Part shown: positions 16,031 to 23,808 of the stretch, one piece after another | How the letters are laid out: every line of letters begins with the position of its first letter | Numbering within the stretch: the first letter of the stretch is position 1 | NCBI GenBank assembly: GCA_036274595.1 | Contig: DASUFL010000043.1 | Coordinates: 1 to 64,000, forward strand | Origin: WS-9 sp036274595 | GTDB taxonomy: Bacteria; Eisenbacteria; RBG-16-71-46; SZUA-252 | Length of the DNA stretch: 64,000 nt | Reading direction: 5' to 3' | Translations under genes and position numbers: made by a program | Notes under the pieces: generated by a model | The model's input: only the letters and a program-made list of their open reading frames with translations | The model's database searches: none | Told to the model about the DNA's origin: nothing

Positions 16031-16056
16031 TCTTCACACGAAGGACATTCCCGACC

Positions 16057-17973
16057 GTGATTCGTATCGACGTCAATGGCCGTCAGCTCGAGGCGGAGCC
16101 CGGCTCCACCCTCGGCCAGATCTTCCACGAGCAGTACCAGGACGCGTTCAAGCTGGGCATCGCGGCCAGGCTGAACGGCCGCATCGTGGACTTCCACACA
16201 CCCGTCCACGATTCCGGCAAGGCGGATCTCATCCCGGTGGACACGCCGGAGGGTCTCGCCGTGCTGCGCCACTCGACCGCGCACCTCATGGCGTCGGCCG
16301 TGGTGAAGCTCTTCCCGGGCACCAAGCTCGCGATCGGCCCCGCCATCGACGAAGGCTTCTATTACGACTTCCAGGCGCCCCGGCCGTTCCAGCCCGAGGA
16401 TCTCGAGAAGATCGAGACCTCGATGCACGAGATCGCCGAGGAGAACCACATGTTCCAGCGCGGCGAGCTGTCGCGCCAGGACGCGCTCCAGAAGTTCGGA
16501 GCGGAAGGGGAGACCTTCAAGGTCGAGCTGATCGAAGGATTGCCCGATCCCAAGGTGAGCACCTACACCCACTCCTTCTTCACCGATCTCTGCCGCGGGC
16601 CCCACGTGCCGCGCACGAAGATGCTGAAGCACTTCAAGCTCCTCTCCGTGGCCGGCGCCTACTGGCGCGGCGACTCGAACCGCCCGATGCTCCAGCGGAT
16701 CTACGGCACCGCGTTCCCGAGCAAGGACCGGCTGAAGGAGCACCTCCAACGCCTCGAGGAAGCGAAGCTTCGCGACCATCGCAAGGTGGGGCATGCGCTC
16801 GACCTCTACAGCGTGCAGGACATCGCCGGGGGCGGACTCATCTTCTGGCACCCGCACGGCGCCGCGATGCGGCGCGTGATCGAGGACTTCTGGAAGTCGG
16901 AGCACCTCCGCCGCGGCTACACCATCGTGAACACCCCGCACATCGCGCAGGCGGACCTCTGGCAGCGCTCGGGGCACACCAATTTCTATCGCGACAACAT
17001 GTACTTCCTCGAGATCGACGAGCGGGAGTACGTGCTCAAGCCGATGAACTGCCCCTTCCACATCCTCATCTATCAGGCAAAGAAGCATTCGTACCGCGAG
17101 CTGCCGATCCGGATCGCGGAGCTGGGCACGGTCTATCGCTACGAGAAGTCGGGCGTGCTCCACGGCCTCGCCCGCGTGCGCGGCTTCACCCAGGACGACG
17201 CGCACCTCTTCTGCACCCGGGAGCAGGTGGAGCCCGAGCTCGAGAAGGTGCTCGCGTTCGCTCGATTCATGCTCGATACGTTCGGCTTCAAGGACTACAA
17301 GGTCGAGCTCTCCGTCCGCGATCCCAAGCGGAAGGAAGACTACATGGGCACCGACGAGGACTGGGAGCTGGCCGAGGGAGCGCTCGAGCGGGTCGTCCAG
17401 CGCGCGGGGATCATCTATCGCCGCGCCGAGGGAGAGGCCGTCTTCTACGGCCCGAAGATCGACATCAAGATCGAGGACGCGCTCGGCCGTCCGTGGCAGT
17501 GCTCCACCGTGCAGTTCGACTTCAACCTGCCGCGCCGGTTCGAAGTGAACTACGTCGGCTCGGACGGGCAGGAGCATCAGGTCTACATGATCCACCGGGC
17601 GCTCCTAGGCTCGCTGGAGCGCTTCTTCGCGACCCTGATCGAGCACTATGGCGGCGACTTCCCGGTCTGGATCTCGCCGGTCCAGGTCCAGCTCATCACG
17701 ATCGCGGACGCCCAGATCCCGTACGCCGAGGAGATCCGGGCGATGCTCCTCGACCGGGGGATCCGGGTCGAAGCCGACCTCCGCGAGGAGAAGATGGGGG
17801 CCAAGATCCGGGACGCCGAGCTCCTCAAGATCCCCTACATGCTGGTCCTGGGGCGGCAGGAGGTGGAGAGCCGGGCGGTCTCCGTCAGGAGCCGGAAGAA
17901 GGGGAACGAGGGGTCGGTGCCGCTGGATCGCTTTGTGGAAAATCTCGTTGCGGAGATCGAGGCCAGAACGTAG
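16057..17973 (+). CDS. thrS: Threonine-tRNA ligase
   Basis: Cytoplasmic class II aminoacyl-tRNA synthetase that charges tRNA-Thr (638 residues, usual length). Domain order is standard: TGS (about 1-62), the second additional (editing) domain with HSTAHLMASAVVKLFPG (its HxxxH zinc motif), the catalytic domain, and an anticodon-binding domain starting near PVWISPVQVQLITI. The zinc ligands of the active site are present: Cys in MNCPFH, His in DDAHLFC and His in MIHRALLGS. GTG 16057 is chosen because the conserved protein begins there (IRIDVNGR) with AAGGA upstream; an earlier in-frame start lies inside the tRNA gene and is rejected. infC-rpmI-rplT-pheST follow, the common bacterial order. Confidence 0.97.
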   Translation: MIRIDVNGRQLEAEPGSTLGQIFHEQYQDAFKLGIAARLNGRIVDFHTPVHDSGKADLIPVDTPEGLAVLRHSTAHLMASAVVKLFPGTKLAIGPAIDEGFYYDFQAPRPFQPEDLEKIETSMHEIAEENHMFQRGELSRQDALQKFGAEGETFKVELIEGLPDPKVSTYTHSFFTDLCRGPHVPRTKMLKHFKLLSVAGAYWRGDSNRPMLQRIYGTAFPSKDRLKEHLQRLEEAKLRDHRKVGHALDLYSVQDIAGGGLIFWHPHGAAMRRVIEDFWKSEHLRRGYTIVNTPHIAQADLWQRSGHTNFYRDNMYFLEIDEREYVLKPMNCPFHILIYQAKKHSYRELPIRIAELGTVYRYEKSGVLHGLARVRGFTQDDAHLFCTREQVEPELEKVLAFARFMLDTFGFKDYKVELSVRDPKRKEDYMGTDEDWELAEGALERVVQRAGIIYRRAEGEAVFYGPKIDIKIEDALGRPWQCSTVQFDFNLPRRFEVNYVGSDGQEHQVYMIHRALLGSLERFFATLIEHYGGDFPVWISPVQVQLITIADAQIPYAEEIRAMLLDRGIRVEADLREEKMGAKIRDAELLKIPYMLVLGRQEVESRAVSVRSRKKGNEGSVPLDRFVENLVAEIEART

Positions 17974-18133
17974 ACTGGCATCTCGTTTCACGTTCAAGCA
18001 GGAGCCGACGGCTTCTCACCCCGAGGCGCAACGCTACCGGGGTCAACGCGATAACGGTCCCGCGCCACCCGCGCGGTCCCTGGGCCGGTGAATCACGGGG
18101 CAGAGCCCTAGCCGGTCCGTCGCTTCCGCCGTC

Positions 18134-18175
18134 CCCTCCTGCCATTTCACCACTGTAGTCCGGGGCAGAGGAGGG
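18134..18175 (+). promoter_or_regulatory. infC leader hairpin that can hide the Shine-Dalgarno
   Basis: CCCTCC (18134-18139) plus TGCC (18140-18143) can pair with GGCA (18164-18167) plus GGAGGG (18170-18175), leaving a 2-nt bulge and a 20-nt loop. The right arm is the infC Shine-Dalgarno itself. The remaining leader (17974-18133) has no gene and no sure motif. Control of infC at translation is well known in E. coli, where it depends on the rare start codon; this hairpin would be an extra layer. Confidence 0.5.
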
Positions 18176-18181
18176 TAGCCG

Positions 18182-18799
18182 ATCGCCACCAGCAAAGAGA
18201 TCCGCGTCAACGACCGCATCCGAATTCCATCGGTCCGCGTCATCGGGCCCGATGGGGAGCAGGTCGGAATCCTGAGCATCCGCGAAGCGCTGGCCTACGC
18301 GCAGGAGCGCCAGCTCGATCTCGTCGAGGTCTCGCCCACGGCCAAGCCGCCGGTGTGCCGGGTGATGGACTTCGGGAAGTTCAAGTACGAGCAGAACAAG
18401 AAGCAGCAGAAGGCGCGGCGCAAGCAGCACGTCACGCACCTCAAGGAAGTCAAGCTGCGGCCCAAGATCGAAGAGCACGACTACAACTTCAAGGTCGAGC
18501 ACGGGCGCCGCTTCCTCGAGCTGCACGACAAGGTGAAGTTCACGGTGATGTTCCGTGGACGCGAGATGGCGCACCCCGAAGCAGGGACCAGGCTGCTCGA
18601 GAAGGTGATCAAGGACCTCGAGCTGGTTGGTCAGGTCGAGATCCCGGCGCGCATGGAAGGCCGGAGCATGGTGCTCCTCATGGTGCCGCGTCCCACGGCC
18701 GTCAAGCCCGCGGAGGTCAAGAAACCGGCCCCGGCCGGTGCGCCCGCGCCCAAGCCCGCAGCACCACGGGCCGAGACCGCAAAGATCGCGAAACCCTAG
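18182..18799 (+). CDS. infC: Translation initiation factor IF-3, starting at ATC
   Basis: IF-3 binds the 30S subunit and rejects non-initiator tRNAs and unusual start codons (205 residues). The N-domain (KEIRVNDRIRIPSVRVIGPD), the linker (DFGKFKYEQNKKQQKARRKQ) and the C-domain (HDYNFKVEHGRRFLE, MFRGREMAH, GQVEIPARMEGRSM) are all intact. A 30-residue Pro/Ala/Lys tail ends the protein. The start is ATC: a TAG stop lies in frame at 18176-18178, GAGGAGGG ends 6 nt upstream of ATC 18182, and the first ordinary start (GTG 18353) would delete the whole N-domain. Rare infC start codons (AUU in E. coli, AUC in Myxococcus) let IF-3 repress its own synthesis. rpmI and rplT follow in the same operon. Confidence 0.95.
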   Translation: MATSKEIRVNDRIRIPSVRVIGPDGEQVGILSIREALAYAQERQLDLVEVSPTAKPPVCRVMDFGKFKYEQNKKQQKARRKQHVTHLKEVKLRPKIEEHDYNFKVEHGRRFLELHDKVKFTVMFRGREMAHPEAGTRLLEKVIKDLELVGQVEIPARMEGRSMVLLMVPRPTAVKPAEVKKPAPAGAPAPKPAAPRAETAKIAKP

Positions 18800-18809
18800 G
18801 AGTCGACGA

Positions 18810-19010
18810 ATGCCCAAGATGAAGACGAACCGTGCGGCCGCGAAGCGATTCCGTCGCACCGGAACCGGAAAGTTGAAGCGCGCGCACGCATTCGCGCGGC
18901 ATCACCTCGGGCTCAAGAGCCGGAAGCGCAAGCGGAAGCTCCACGCGTCCGCGATCACCGAGTCGACGGAACGCCGCCACCTGGCGAAGTGTCTACCCTA
19001 TGGCGGCTGA
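18810..19010 (+). CDS. rpmI: 50S ribosomal protein bL35
   Basis: A 66-residue ribosomal protein of the large subunit. It has the family start MPKMKTNRAAAKRFRRTGTG and the typical basic core HHLGLKSRKRKRKL, ending in a short tail. ATG 18810 has TAGGAG 7 nt upstream, starting 10 nt after infC stops. The position between infC and rplT is universal in bacteria. Confidence 0.97.
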   Translation: MPKMKTNRAAAKRFRRTGTGKLKRAHAFARHHLGLKSRKRKRKLHASAITESTERRHLAKCLPYGG

Positions 19011-19050
19011 GCCCTGACGGGCTCGCGCCGAACCTAAGAGGAACCTAGCC

Positions 19051-19413
19051 ATGCCACGCACAAAGACGGTCGTTCCGGGCCGCAAGCGTCGCCGCAAGGT
19101 GATGATCGCGGTCAAGGGGAACCGAGGCGGCCGCCGCAAGCTCTACCAGACGGCCCGCGAAACCCTGATGCGGAGCCTGCAGTTCGCCTACCGCGATCGC
19201 CGCGCGAAGAAGCGCGAGTTCCGGAAGCTCTGGATCGTCCGGATCAATGCCGCCGCCCGCCACCACGGACTCTCGTACAACGCCTTCATTCGCGGCCTCA
19301 AGGTGGCCTCGGTGGAGATCGATCGCAAGGTCCTCGCGGATCTCGCGGTGCGCGACAGCGAGGCGTTCGCCCGGCTGGCCGAGGTCGCCAAGCAAGCCAC
19401 CATCGCGGCCTGA
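19051..19413 (+). CDS. rplT: 50S ribosomal protein bL20
   Basis: A 120-residue large-subunit protein needed early in 50S assembly. It starts with MPRTKTVVPGRKRRRKVMIA, slightly divergent from the usual MARVKRGV form but with the basic N-terminal helix. The RNA-binding core carries YQTARETLMRSLQFAYRDRR, RKLWIVRINAAARHHGLSYN and FIRGLKVASVEIDRKVLADL. In many bacteria L20 represses the operon by binding its leader mRNA; no clear L20-binding site is visible to me here. pheS starts 16 nt downstream. Confidence 0.96.
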   Translation: MPRTKTVVPGRKRRRKVMIAVKGNRGGRRKLYQTARETLMRSLQFAYRDRRAKKREFRKLWIVRINAAARHHGLSYNAFIRGLKVASVEIDRKVLADLAVRDSEAFARLAEVAKQATIAA

Positions 19414-19429
19414 TCGGCCGCTCCAGTCC

Positions 19430-20446
19430 ATGATCGAGCGCCTGGACGCCCTCCGCGCCGAAGGGGAGCGCGCGCTCGCCGACGCCGCGTCTCCCGCGGA
19501 CCTCGAAGCGGCGCGCGTGCGTTTTCTCGGCCGGAAGAGCGAGCTGACCGGGATCCTTCGCGGGCTCAAAGATCTCACACCCGACGAGCGCACGCTCGTC
19601 GGGGCCCGCGCCAATCAGACCCGGGCCCGGCTCGAGGCGCTGCTCGCGGAGGCAGAGTCGCGGCTCCAGGCCGCATCCGCTCCCGCGTCCGCGCGCGACG
19701 TCACGCTTCCGGGACGCCGCCCGCCCCTGGGGCATCGCCATCTCATCCCGTCCGTCCTGCGCGAGCTCGAAGAGATCTTCCGCCGCATGGGCTTCGCGGT
19801 TGCCACGGGCCCCGACGTCGAGGACGACTGGCACAGCTTCGGCGCGCTCAACATGCCGAAGGGGCACCCCGCGCGCGCCGCCACCGACACGTTCTACCTC
19901 GAGGGCGACCGCATCGTCCTCCGGCCGCACACCTCCACCGTCCAGATCCGCGCGATGGAGGTCTCCAAACCGCCGCTTCGGATCATCAGCCCCGGGCGCG
20001 TCTACCGGAACGAGGCGGTGGATGCGACGCACCTCTTCGAGTTCCACCAGATCGAAGGGCTCTACGTGGACGAGAACGTCAGCATGGCCGACCTCAAGGG
20101 AACGCTCGATCGGTTCCTGAAGGAGTTCTTCGGCCCCAAGACGGAGCTGCGCTTCTGTCCTTCGTACTATCCGTTCGTCGAGCCTGGCGCCGTGGTCGAC
20201 ATCCGCTGCTTCTTCTGCGGCGGGAAGGGATGCCATGTGTGCGGCCCCTTGTCGGGCGGATGGCTCGAAGTGCTGGGCGCGGGGATGGTGCATCCGAACG
20301 TGTTCCGCGAGGTCGGATACGACCCGGAGCGCTGGACCGGGTTCGCCTTCGGCGCGGGTGTGGAGCGGCTCGTCATGCTCCGCCACGGCGTGCCCGATCT
20401 GCGCTACTTCTTCGCGAACGACATCCGCTTCCTGACCCAATTCTGA
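19430..20446 (+). CDS. pheS: Phenylalanine-tRNA ligase alpha subunit
   Basis: Catalytic subunit of the alpha2-beta2 enzyme that charges tRNA-Phe (338 residues). The N-terminal coiled-coil (about 1-85) contacts tRNA, and the class II catalytic core carries GHRHLIPSVLRELEEIF, PDVEDDWHSFGALNMPKGHP, LRPHTSTVQIRAM and GAGVERLVMLRHG. An insert carries a four-cysteine knuckle (C260-x2-C263-x4-C268-x2-C271, CFFCGGKGCHVCG), a version seen in several deep-branching lineages that probably binds zinc. ATG 19430 gives the conserved start. pheT follows 7 nt after the stop. Confidence 0.96.
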   Translation: MIERLDALRAEGERALADAASPADLEAARVRFLGRKSELTGILRGLKDLTPDERTLVGARANQTRARLEALLAEAESRLQAASAPASARDVTLPGRRPPLGHRHLIPSVLRELEEIFRRMGFAVATGPDVEDDWHSFGALNMPKGHPARAATDTFYLEGDRIVLRPHTSTVQIRAMEVSKPPLRIISPGRVYRNEAVDATHLFEFHQIEGLYVDENVSMADLKGTLDRFLKEFFGPKTELRFCPSYYPFVEPGAVVDIRCFFCGGKGCHVCGPLSGGWLEVLGAGMVHPNVFREVGYDPERWTGFAFGAGVERLVMLRHGVPDLRYFFANDIRFLTQF

Positions 20447-20453
20447 GGAGCGC

Positions 20454-22883
20454 GTGAAAGTCACCTGGAACTGGCTCGGCGACTGGGTCGATCTCGCGGG
20501 CACGCCGGAGGAGCTGGCCCAGCTCCTCGCCACGCGCGGGCTGCCGGTCGAATCGGTGGAGCGCGGCGTCACGTTCGATCCGGCGATCGTGGTCGGTCGT
20601 GTCGTGGACAAGGGGCAGCATCCCAATGCGGATCGCCTCAGCCTCTGCTCGGTCGACATCGGCGGCCCCGAGCGACTCTCCATCGTGTGCGGCGCGCCGA
20701 ACGTGGCGGCGGGGCAGAAGGTCGCCGTCGCGCAGATCGGGAGCAAGCTCCCGGACGGCACCAAGCTTCGCAAGTCGAAGATCCGCGGCGTGGAGTCGGA
20801 AGGGATGATCTGCTCGGAGCGCGAGCTTGGATTGAGCGACGAGTCGCAGGGCATCTGGGTGCTTCCCGGGGATCCGCCCATCGGCGCTCCGCTCGCCTCG
20901 GTGGTGGGTGGCGGCGATCCCGTTCTCGATGTCGAGATCACGTCCAACCGCGCCGACTGCATGAGCGTGATCGGCCTCGCGCGCGAGATCGCGGCTGCGC
21001 GCGGCAGGAAGCTCAAGGCGGCCCGGCCGCTCACCGCGACCGGATCGGGCACGCTCCCGCCGGTCACGATCGAGAACCCGGCCGATTGCCCGCGCTACAT
21101 GGCGCGCGTGGTCCGCGGGGTCAAGATCGGCCCGTCGCCGGACTGGCTCAAGAAGAGGCTCGAAGCGGCCGGTTTCCGCAGCATCAGCAACGTCGTCGAC
21201 GCGACCAACTACGTTCTCCGCGAGCACGGACAGCCGATCCACGCGTTCGACGCCGCCAGGATCGGCGGGTTCGCGATCGTCGTGCGGCGTGCGAAGCCGG
21301 GCGAGAAGCTCACGCTCCTCGACGGACGCGAGATGGCGCTCGACGCGGGTCACCTCGTCATCGCCGACCGCTCGATCCCGATGGCCCTCGCCGGAGTGAT
21401 GGGCGGGCTCGACTCGGGGGTCACCGACGCGACCGTCGACGTCGTGCTCGAGAGCGCCGTGTTCGATGCGGCGCTCACGCAGGCGACCGCGAAGTCGCTC
21501 GGAATCGCAACCGACGCCTCCGCGCGATTCATCGAGGGCGTCGATCCCGTCGGTGTGGAGCGCGCGCTCGACACGACGGCCCGCCTTCTCGCGGAGGTCG
21601 CGGGAGGGACGGTCACGCGCGAGAACGTGGATCAGTGGCCCGGCCGCAGGGAGCCTGTGCCGATTTCGCTGTCGCGCCGGAAGGTGGAGCGGCTTCTCGG
21701 CATTCCGCTCGACACCAGGGCCATCACGAGCGCGCTCGCCACGCTCGAGATCGAGCCCGCCGGGAGCTGGTCGTCGAAGGACGGGGACGAGGTCGCCCCG
21801 TTTCGCGCTCCGTCGTACCGGCACGACCTCGCGATCCAGGAGGACCTGATCGAAGAAGTGGGCCGGGCCGTCGGGTACGACGCCATTCCGCTTCGGCTCG
21901 TCGCGGCGCCATCGGGGCCGGATCTCGTCCGCACGGACGCGCTCGTCGCGGAGCGGCTGCTCGATCTATCGACCGGACTCGGCTTCCAGGAGGCGCTCAC
22001 CAACGTCCTCGTCGGCGACATTCCCGCGGATGCTCGGGAAGGCGTCGGCGACGATCAGATCTGGGAGCTCCAGAACCCCATGAGCCGCGAGCTCAAGCAC
22101 CTCCGCGTCGGGATCCTGCCCGGCCTGGTCGAGGCGGCCGGCCGAAATCTCAGGATGGGCGCTCTGGACGTGCGACTCGTGGAGGCGGGGAAGGTCTTCC
22201 TGTCCTCGCCACCGCCGCTCGGCACCGAGCGATACGAGGCGGGGCTCATCCTGGCCGGAACGCCCGACGAGTGGGACCGTCCGGAGGCGGACACCGACCG
22301 CTATCTGGAGCTCAAGGGGGCGGTTGAAGCGCTTCTTCAGGGCTTCGGCATTGACTCGTGTCGGACAGCAACCTACCATGGGCGAAACTGGAGTGAAGGG
22401 AGTGGCGCGTCGATGCGCGTCGGGAGCGAAACCGTGGCCCAGATGGGCGAGGTCGCCCCGTCGCTCAAGGCGTCCATGGGTCTGGATCGCCCGGCCTGGG
22501 CCGCGATCCTGGACGTCGCCGCAATCGAACGCGTCGCGCCCGCCGTCCGGCGCTACCGCGACATCCCGCGCTATCCGGCAGCCAAGCGGGACCTTGCGGT
22601 CGTCGTGCCTCGGGAGACGCAGCACGCGGAGCTCGAGGACGCGATCCGGAAGGCGGGGGGAGCCCTCCTCGACCGGGTCCGCCTCTTCGACGTGTTCGAG
22701 GGTCGGAGCATCGGCGAGGGCAAGAAGAGCATGGCGTACGCGCTCGAGTTCCGGTCCCCGGACCGTACCTTGTCGGATCGGGAGGCGGATGGGGCGGTGC
22801 AGTCGATCGTACGCGCGCTCGAGGCGCGTTTCGGCGCGGTGTTGCGCGGCGGACCCTCGGGGCGCACCGGAGACCTGACATGA
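20454..22883 (+). CDS. pheT: Phenylalanine-tRNA ligase beta subunit
   Basis: Structural and editing subunit of phenylalanyl-tRNA synthetase (809 residues, full length). Domains in order: N-terminal tRNA-binding/OB domain (VVGRVVDKGQHPNADRLSLC), the B3/B4 editing region (VDATNYVLREHGQPIHAFDA), the B5 domain and the catalytic-like domain (PSYRHDLAIQEDLIEEVGRA), ending in the ferredoxin-like anticodon-binding B8 domain (YPAAKRDLAVVVPRETQHAE). The start is GTG 20454 after GAGGAGC. The stop overlaps the start of the zapB-like gene by 4 nt (ATGA). Confidence 0.96.
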   Translation: MKVTWNWLGDWVDLAGTPEELAQLLATRGLPVESVERGVTFDPAIVVGRVVDKGQHPNADRLSLCSVDIGGPERLSIVCGAPNVAAGQKVAVAQIGSKLPDGTKLRKSKIRGVESEGMICSERELGLSDESQGIWVLPGDPPIGAPLASVVGGGDPVLDVEITSNRADCMSVIGLAREIAAARGRKLKAARPLTATGSGTLPPVTIENPADCPRYMARVVRGVKIGPSPDWLKKRLEAAGFRSISNVVDATNYVLREHGQPIHAFDAARIGGFAIVVRRAKPGEKLTLLDGREMALDAGHLVIADRSIPMALAGVMGGLDSGVTDATVDVVLESAVFDAALTQATAKSLGIATDASARFIEGVDPVGVERALDTTARLLAEVAGGTVTRENVDQWPGRREPVPISLSRRKVERLLGIPLDTRAITSALATLEIEPAGSWSSKDGDEVAPFRAPSYRHDLAIQEDLIEEVGRAVGYDAIPLRLVAAPSGPDLVRTDALVAERLLDLSTGLGFQEALTNVLVGDIPADAREGVGDDQIWELQNPMSRELKHLRVGILPGLVEAAGRNLRMGALDVRLVEAGKVFLSSPPPLGTERYEAGLILAGTPDEWDRPEADTDRYLELKGAVEALLQGFGIDSCRTATYHGRNWSEGSGASMRVGSETVAQMGEVAPSLKASMGLDRPAWAAILDVAAIERVAPAVRRYRDIPRYPAAKRDLAVVVPRETQHAELEDAIRKAGGALLDRVRLFDVFEGRSIGEGKKSMAYALEFRSPDRTLSDREADGAVQSIVRALEARFGAVLRGGPSGRTGDLT

Positions 22884-23167
22884 TGGCCGAGCTGGATCAA
22901 CTGGAAGACCGGATTCACGCCGCGGTGGGGCTCCTCGAGAAGTACCGCGAGGAGAAGCGGCGGCTGGAGAGCGAGAACGGTGAGTTGAAGGAACGCGTCC
23001 ACGCACTCGAGGTGGCCGCGGGGAAGCAGGCCGAAGACCTGAAGCCGAAGATCCAGGCTCTCGAGGATGAGCGCACGACGCTCCTCGACGAGCGGCGGGT
23101 CGTCGCGCGGAGGGTCGAGGAGATGATGTCCAAGCTGGATCAGCTCCACAAGGCGGTCCACGCTTGA
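22880..23167 (+). CDS. ZapB-like coiled-coil protein
   Basis: A 95-residue protein predicted to be almost entirely one coiled coil: Leu/Ile/Val recur every three to four residues from LDQLEDRIHAAVGLLEKYRE to EMMSKLDQLHKAV, with dense Glu/Lys/Arg. Length, shape and position just before zapA fit the ZapB/DUF904 type of cell-division protein that bridges ZapA-bound FtsZ and MatP or DNA. Coiled coils resemble each other, so the family call rests mainly on context. It overlaps pheT by 4 nt and would be co-translated with it. Confidence 0.65.
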   Translation: MMAELDQLEDRIHAAVGLLEKYREEKRRLESENGELKERVHALEVAAGKQAEDLKPKIQALEDERTTLLDERRVVARRVEEMMSKLDQLHKAVHA

Positions 23168-23238
23168 AGGTGACGGTCCGACGGGAAGGCCCTCGGGGGC
23201 TCGGGCTGTCGTGGGAACGATCGATCTGAGGGATCGCG

Positions 23239-23532
23239 ATGACAACCGAACCGAACACGCAGAGCGTGACGATCTTAGGCAGCGAGTACAAGATCCGCGG
23301 CGCCGATCCGGATTACATCCAGGTGGTGGCCGCCTACGTGGACGGCAAGATGCGGGATCTGGAAGGCCGCATTCCGCCCGGCACCCCGGCCAAGCTCGCG
23401 ATCCTGACCTCGCTCAACATTGCGGACGAGCTCTTCCGCGAACGGGAAGAGCGCACGCGGCGTGACAACGAACTGAGGGAGCGGACCAAGGAATGGGGCC
23501 GCCTCCTCATGGAAGTAACTCGCGAGAGCTAG
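23239..23532 (+). CDS. zapA: Cell division protein ZapA
   Basis: A 97-residue cytoplasmic protein that cross-links FtsZ filaments at the Z-ring. The N-terminal beta-rich part (SVTILGSEYKIRGADPDYIQ) followed by VVAAYVDGKMRDLEGRIP is the family signature, and the C-terminal half (LNIADELFREREERTRRDNE) is the coiled-coil dimer/tetramer arm. ATG 23239 follows a GAGGGA Shine-Dalgarno. A 6S RNA-like sequence lies directly downstream, as in E. coli where zapA is co-transcribed with ssrS. Confidence 0.9.
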   Translation: MTTEPNTQSVTILGSEYKIRGADPDYIQVVAAYVDGKMRDLEGRIPPGTPAKLAILTSLNIADELFREREERTRRDNELRERTKEWGRLLMEVTRES

Positions 23533-23599
23533 TCGATCCCCGACGACACAGACCCGGAACCCCGGAGGCGTATCGAAGAGCGTATCTCTACAACGGCTG

Positions 23600-23790
23600 G
23601 AAACGCACCCTGCCATGCTCGTGATGTGCCAGGCATTTTTGAGCCACAACTCGAAGGAAGGGAGCCGGAAGGTTCGGCGGAGTGATGGCCCGCTTCACGC
23701 GGGCGACGCAAACCCGGATCCAGGGCGCCCACCTGGATATTTCCAGGTTCAAAAGTCTCGCACCCACGGCATTGGCGGGGCGCTTTATTT
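23600..23790 (+). ncRNA. ssrS: Probable 6S RNA (ssrS)
   Basis: Regulatory RNA that binds the sigma70 holoenzyme by imitating an open promoter. Three things support it. First, it lies between zapA and rny, a classical place for ssrS. Second, its ends pair: GCACCCTGCCATGC (23605-23618) with GCATTGGCGGGGCGC (23769-23783), closing about 180 nt, the usual 6S size. Third, further in, TTTTGAGCC (from about 23637) pairs with GGTTCAAAA (from about 23747), flanking a large unpaired middle. Exact ends are uncertain. Confidence 0.6.
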
Positions 23791-23808
23791 CCAGGGGAGG
23801 CCGTCCTC

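Noticed and set aside
15991..16056. Upstream start for thrS inside tRNA-Val
   Set aside because: It would translate the 3' half of a tRNA; the conserved protein starts at GTG 16057 with its own Shine-Dalgarno.
16018..17595. Long open frame antisense to thrS
   Set aside because: It is the mirror of GC-rich codons of thrS, begins and ends at no signals and has the Arg/Glu/Leu-rich composition of shadow frames.
18353..18799. Short infC starting at GTG 18353
   Set aside because: This would lack the whole IF-3 N-domain that is encoded intact and in frame from ATC 18182.
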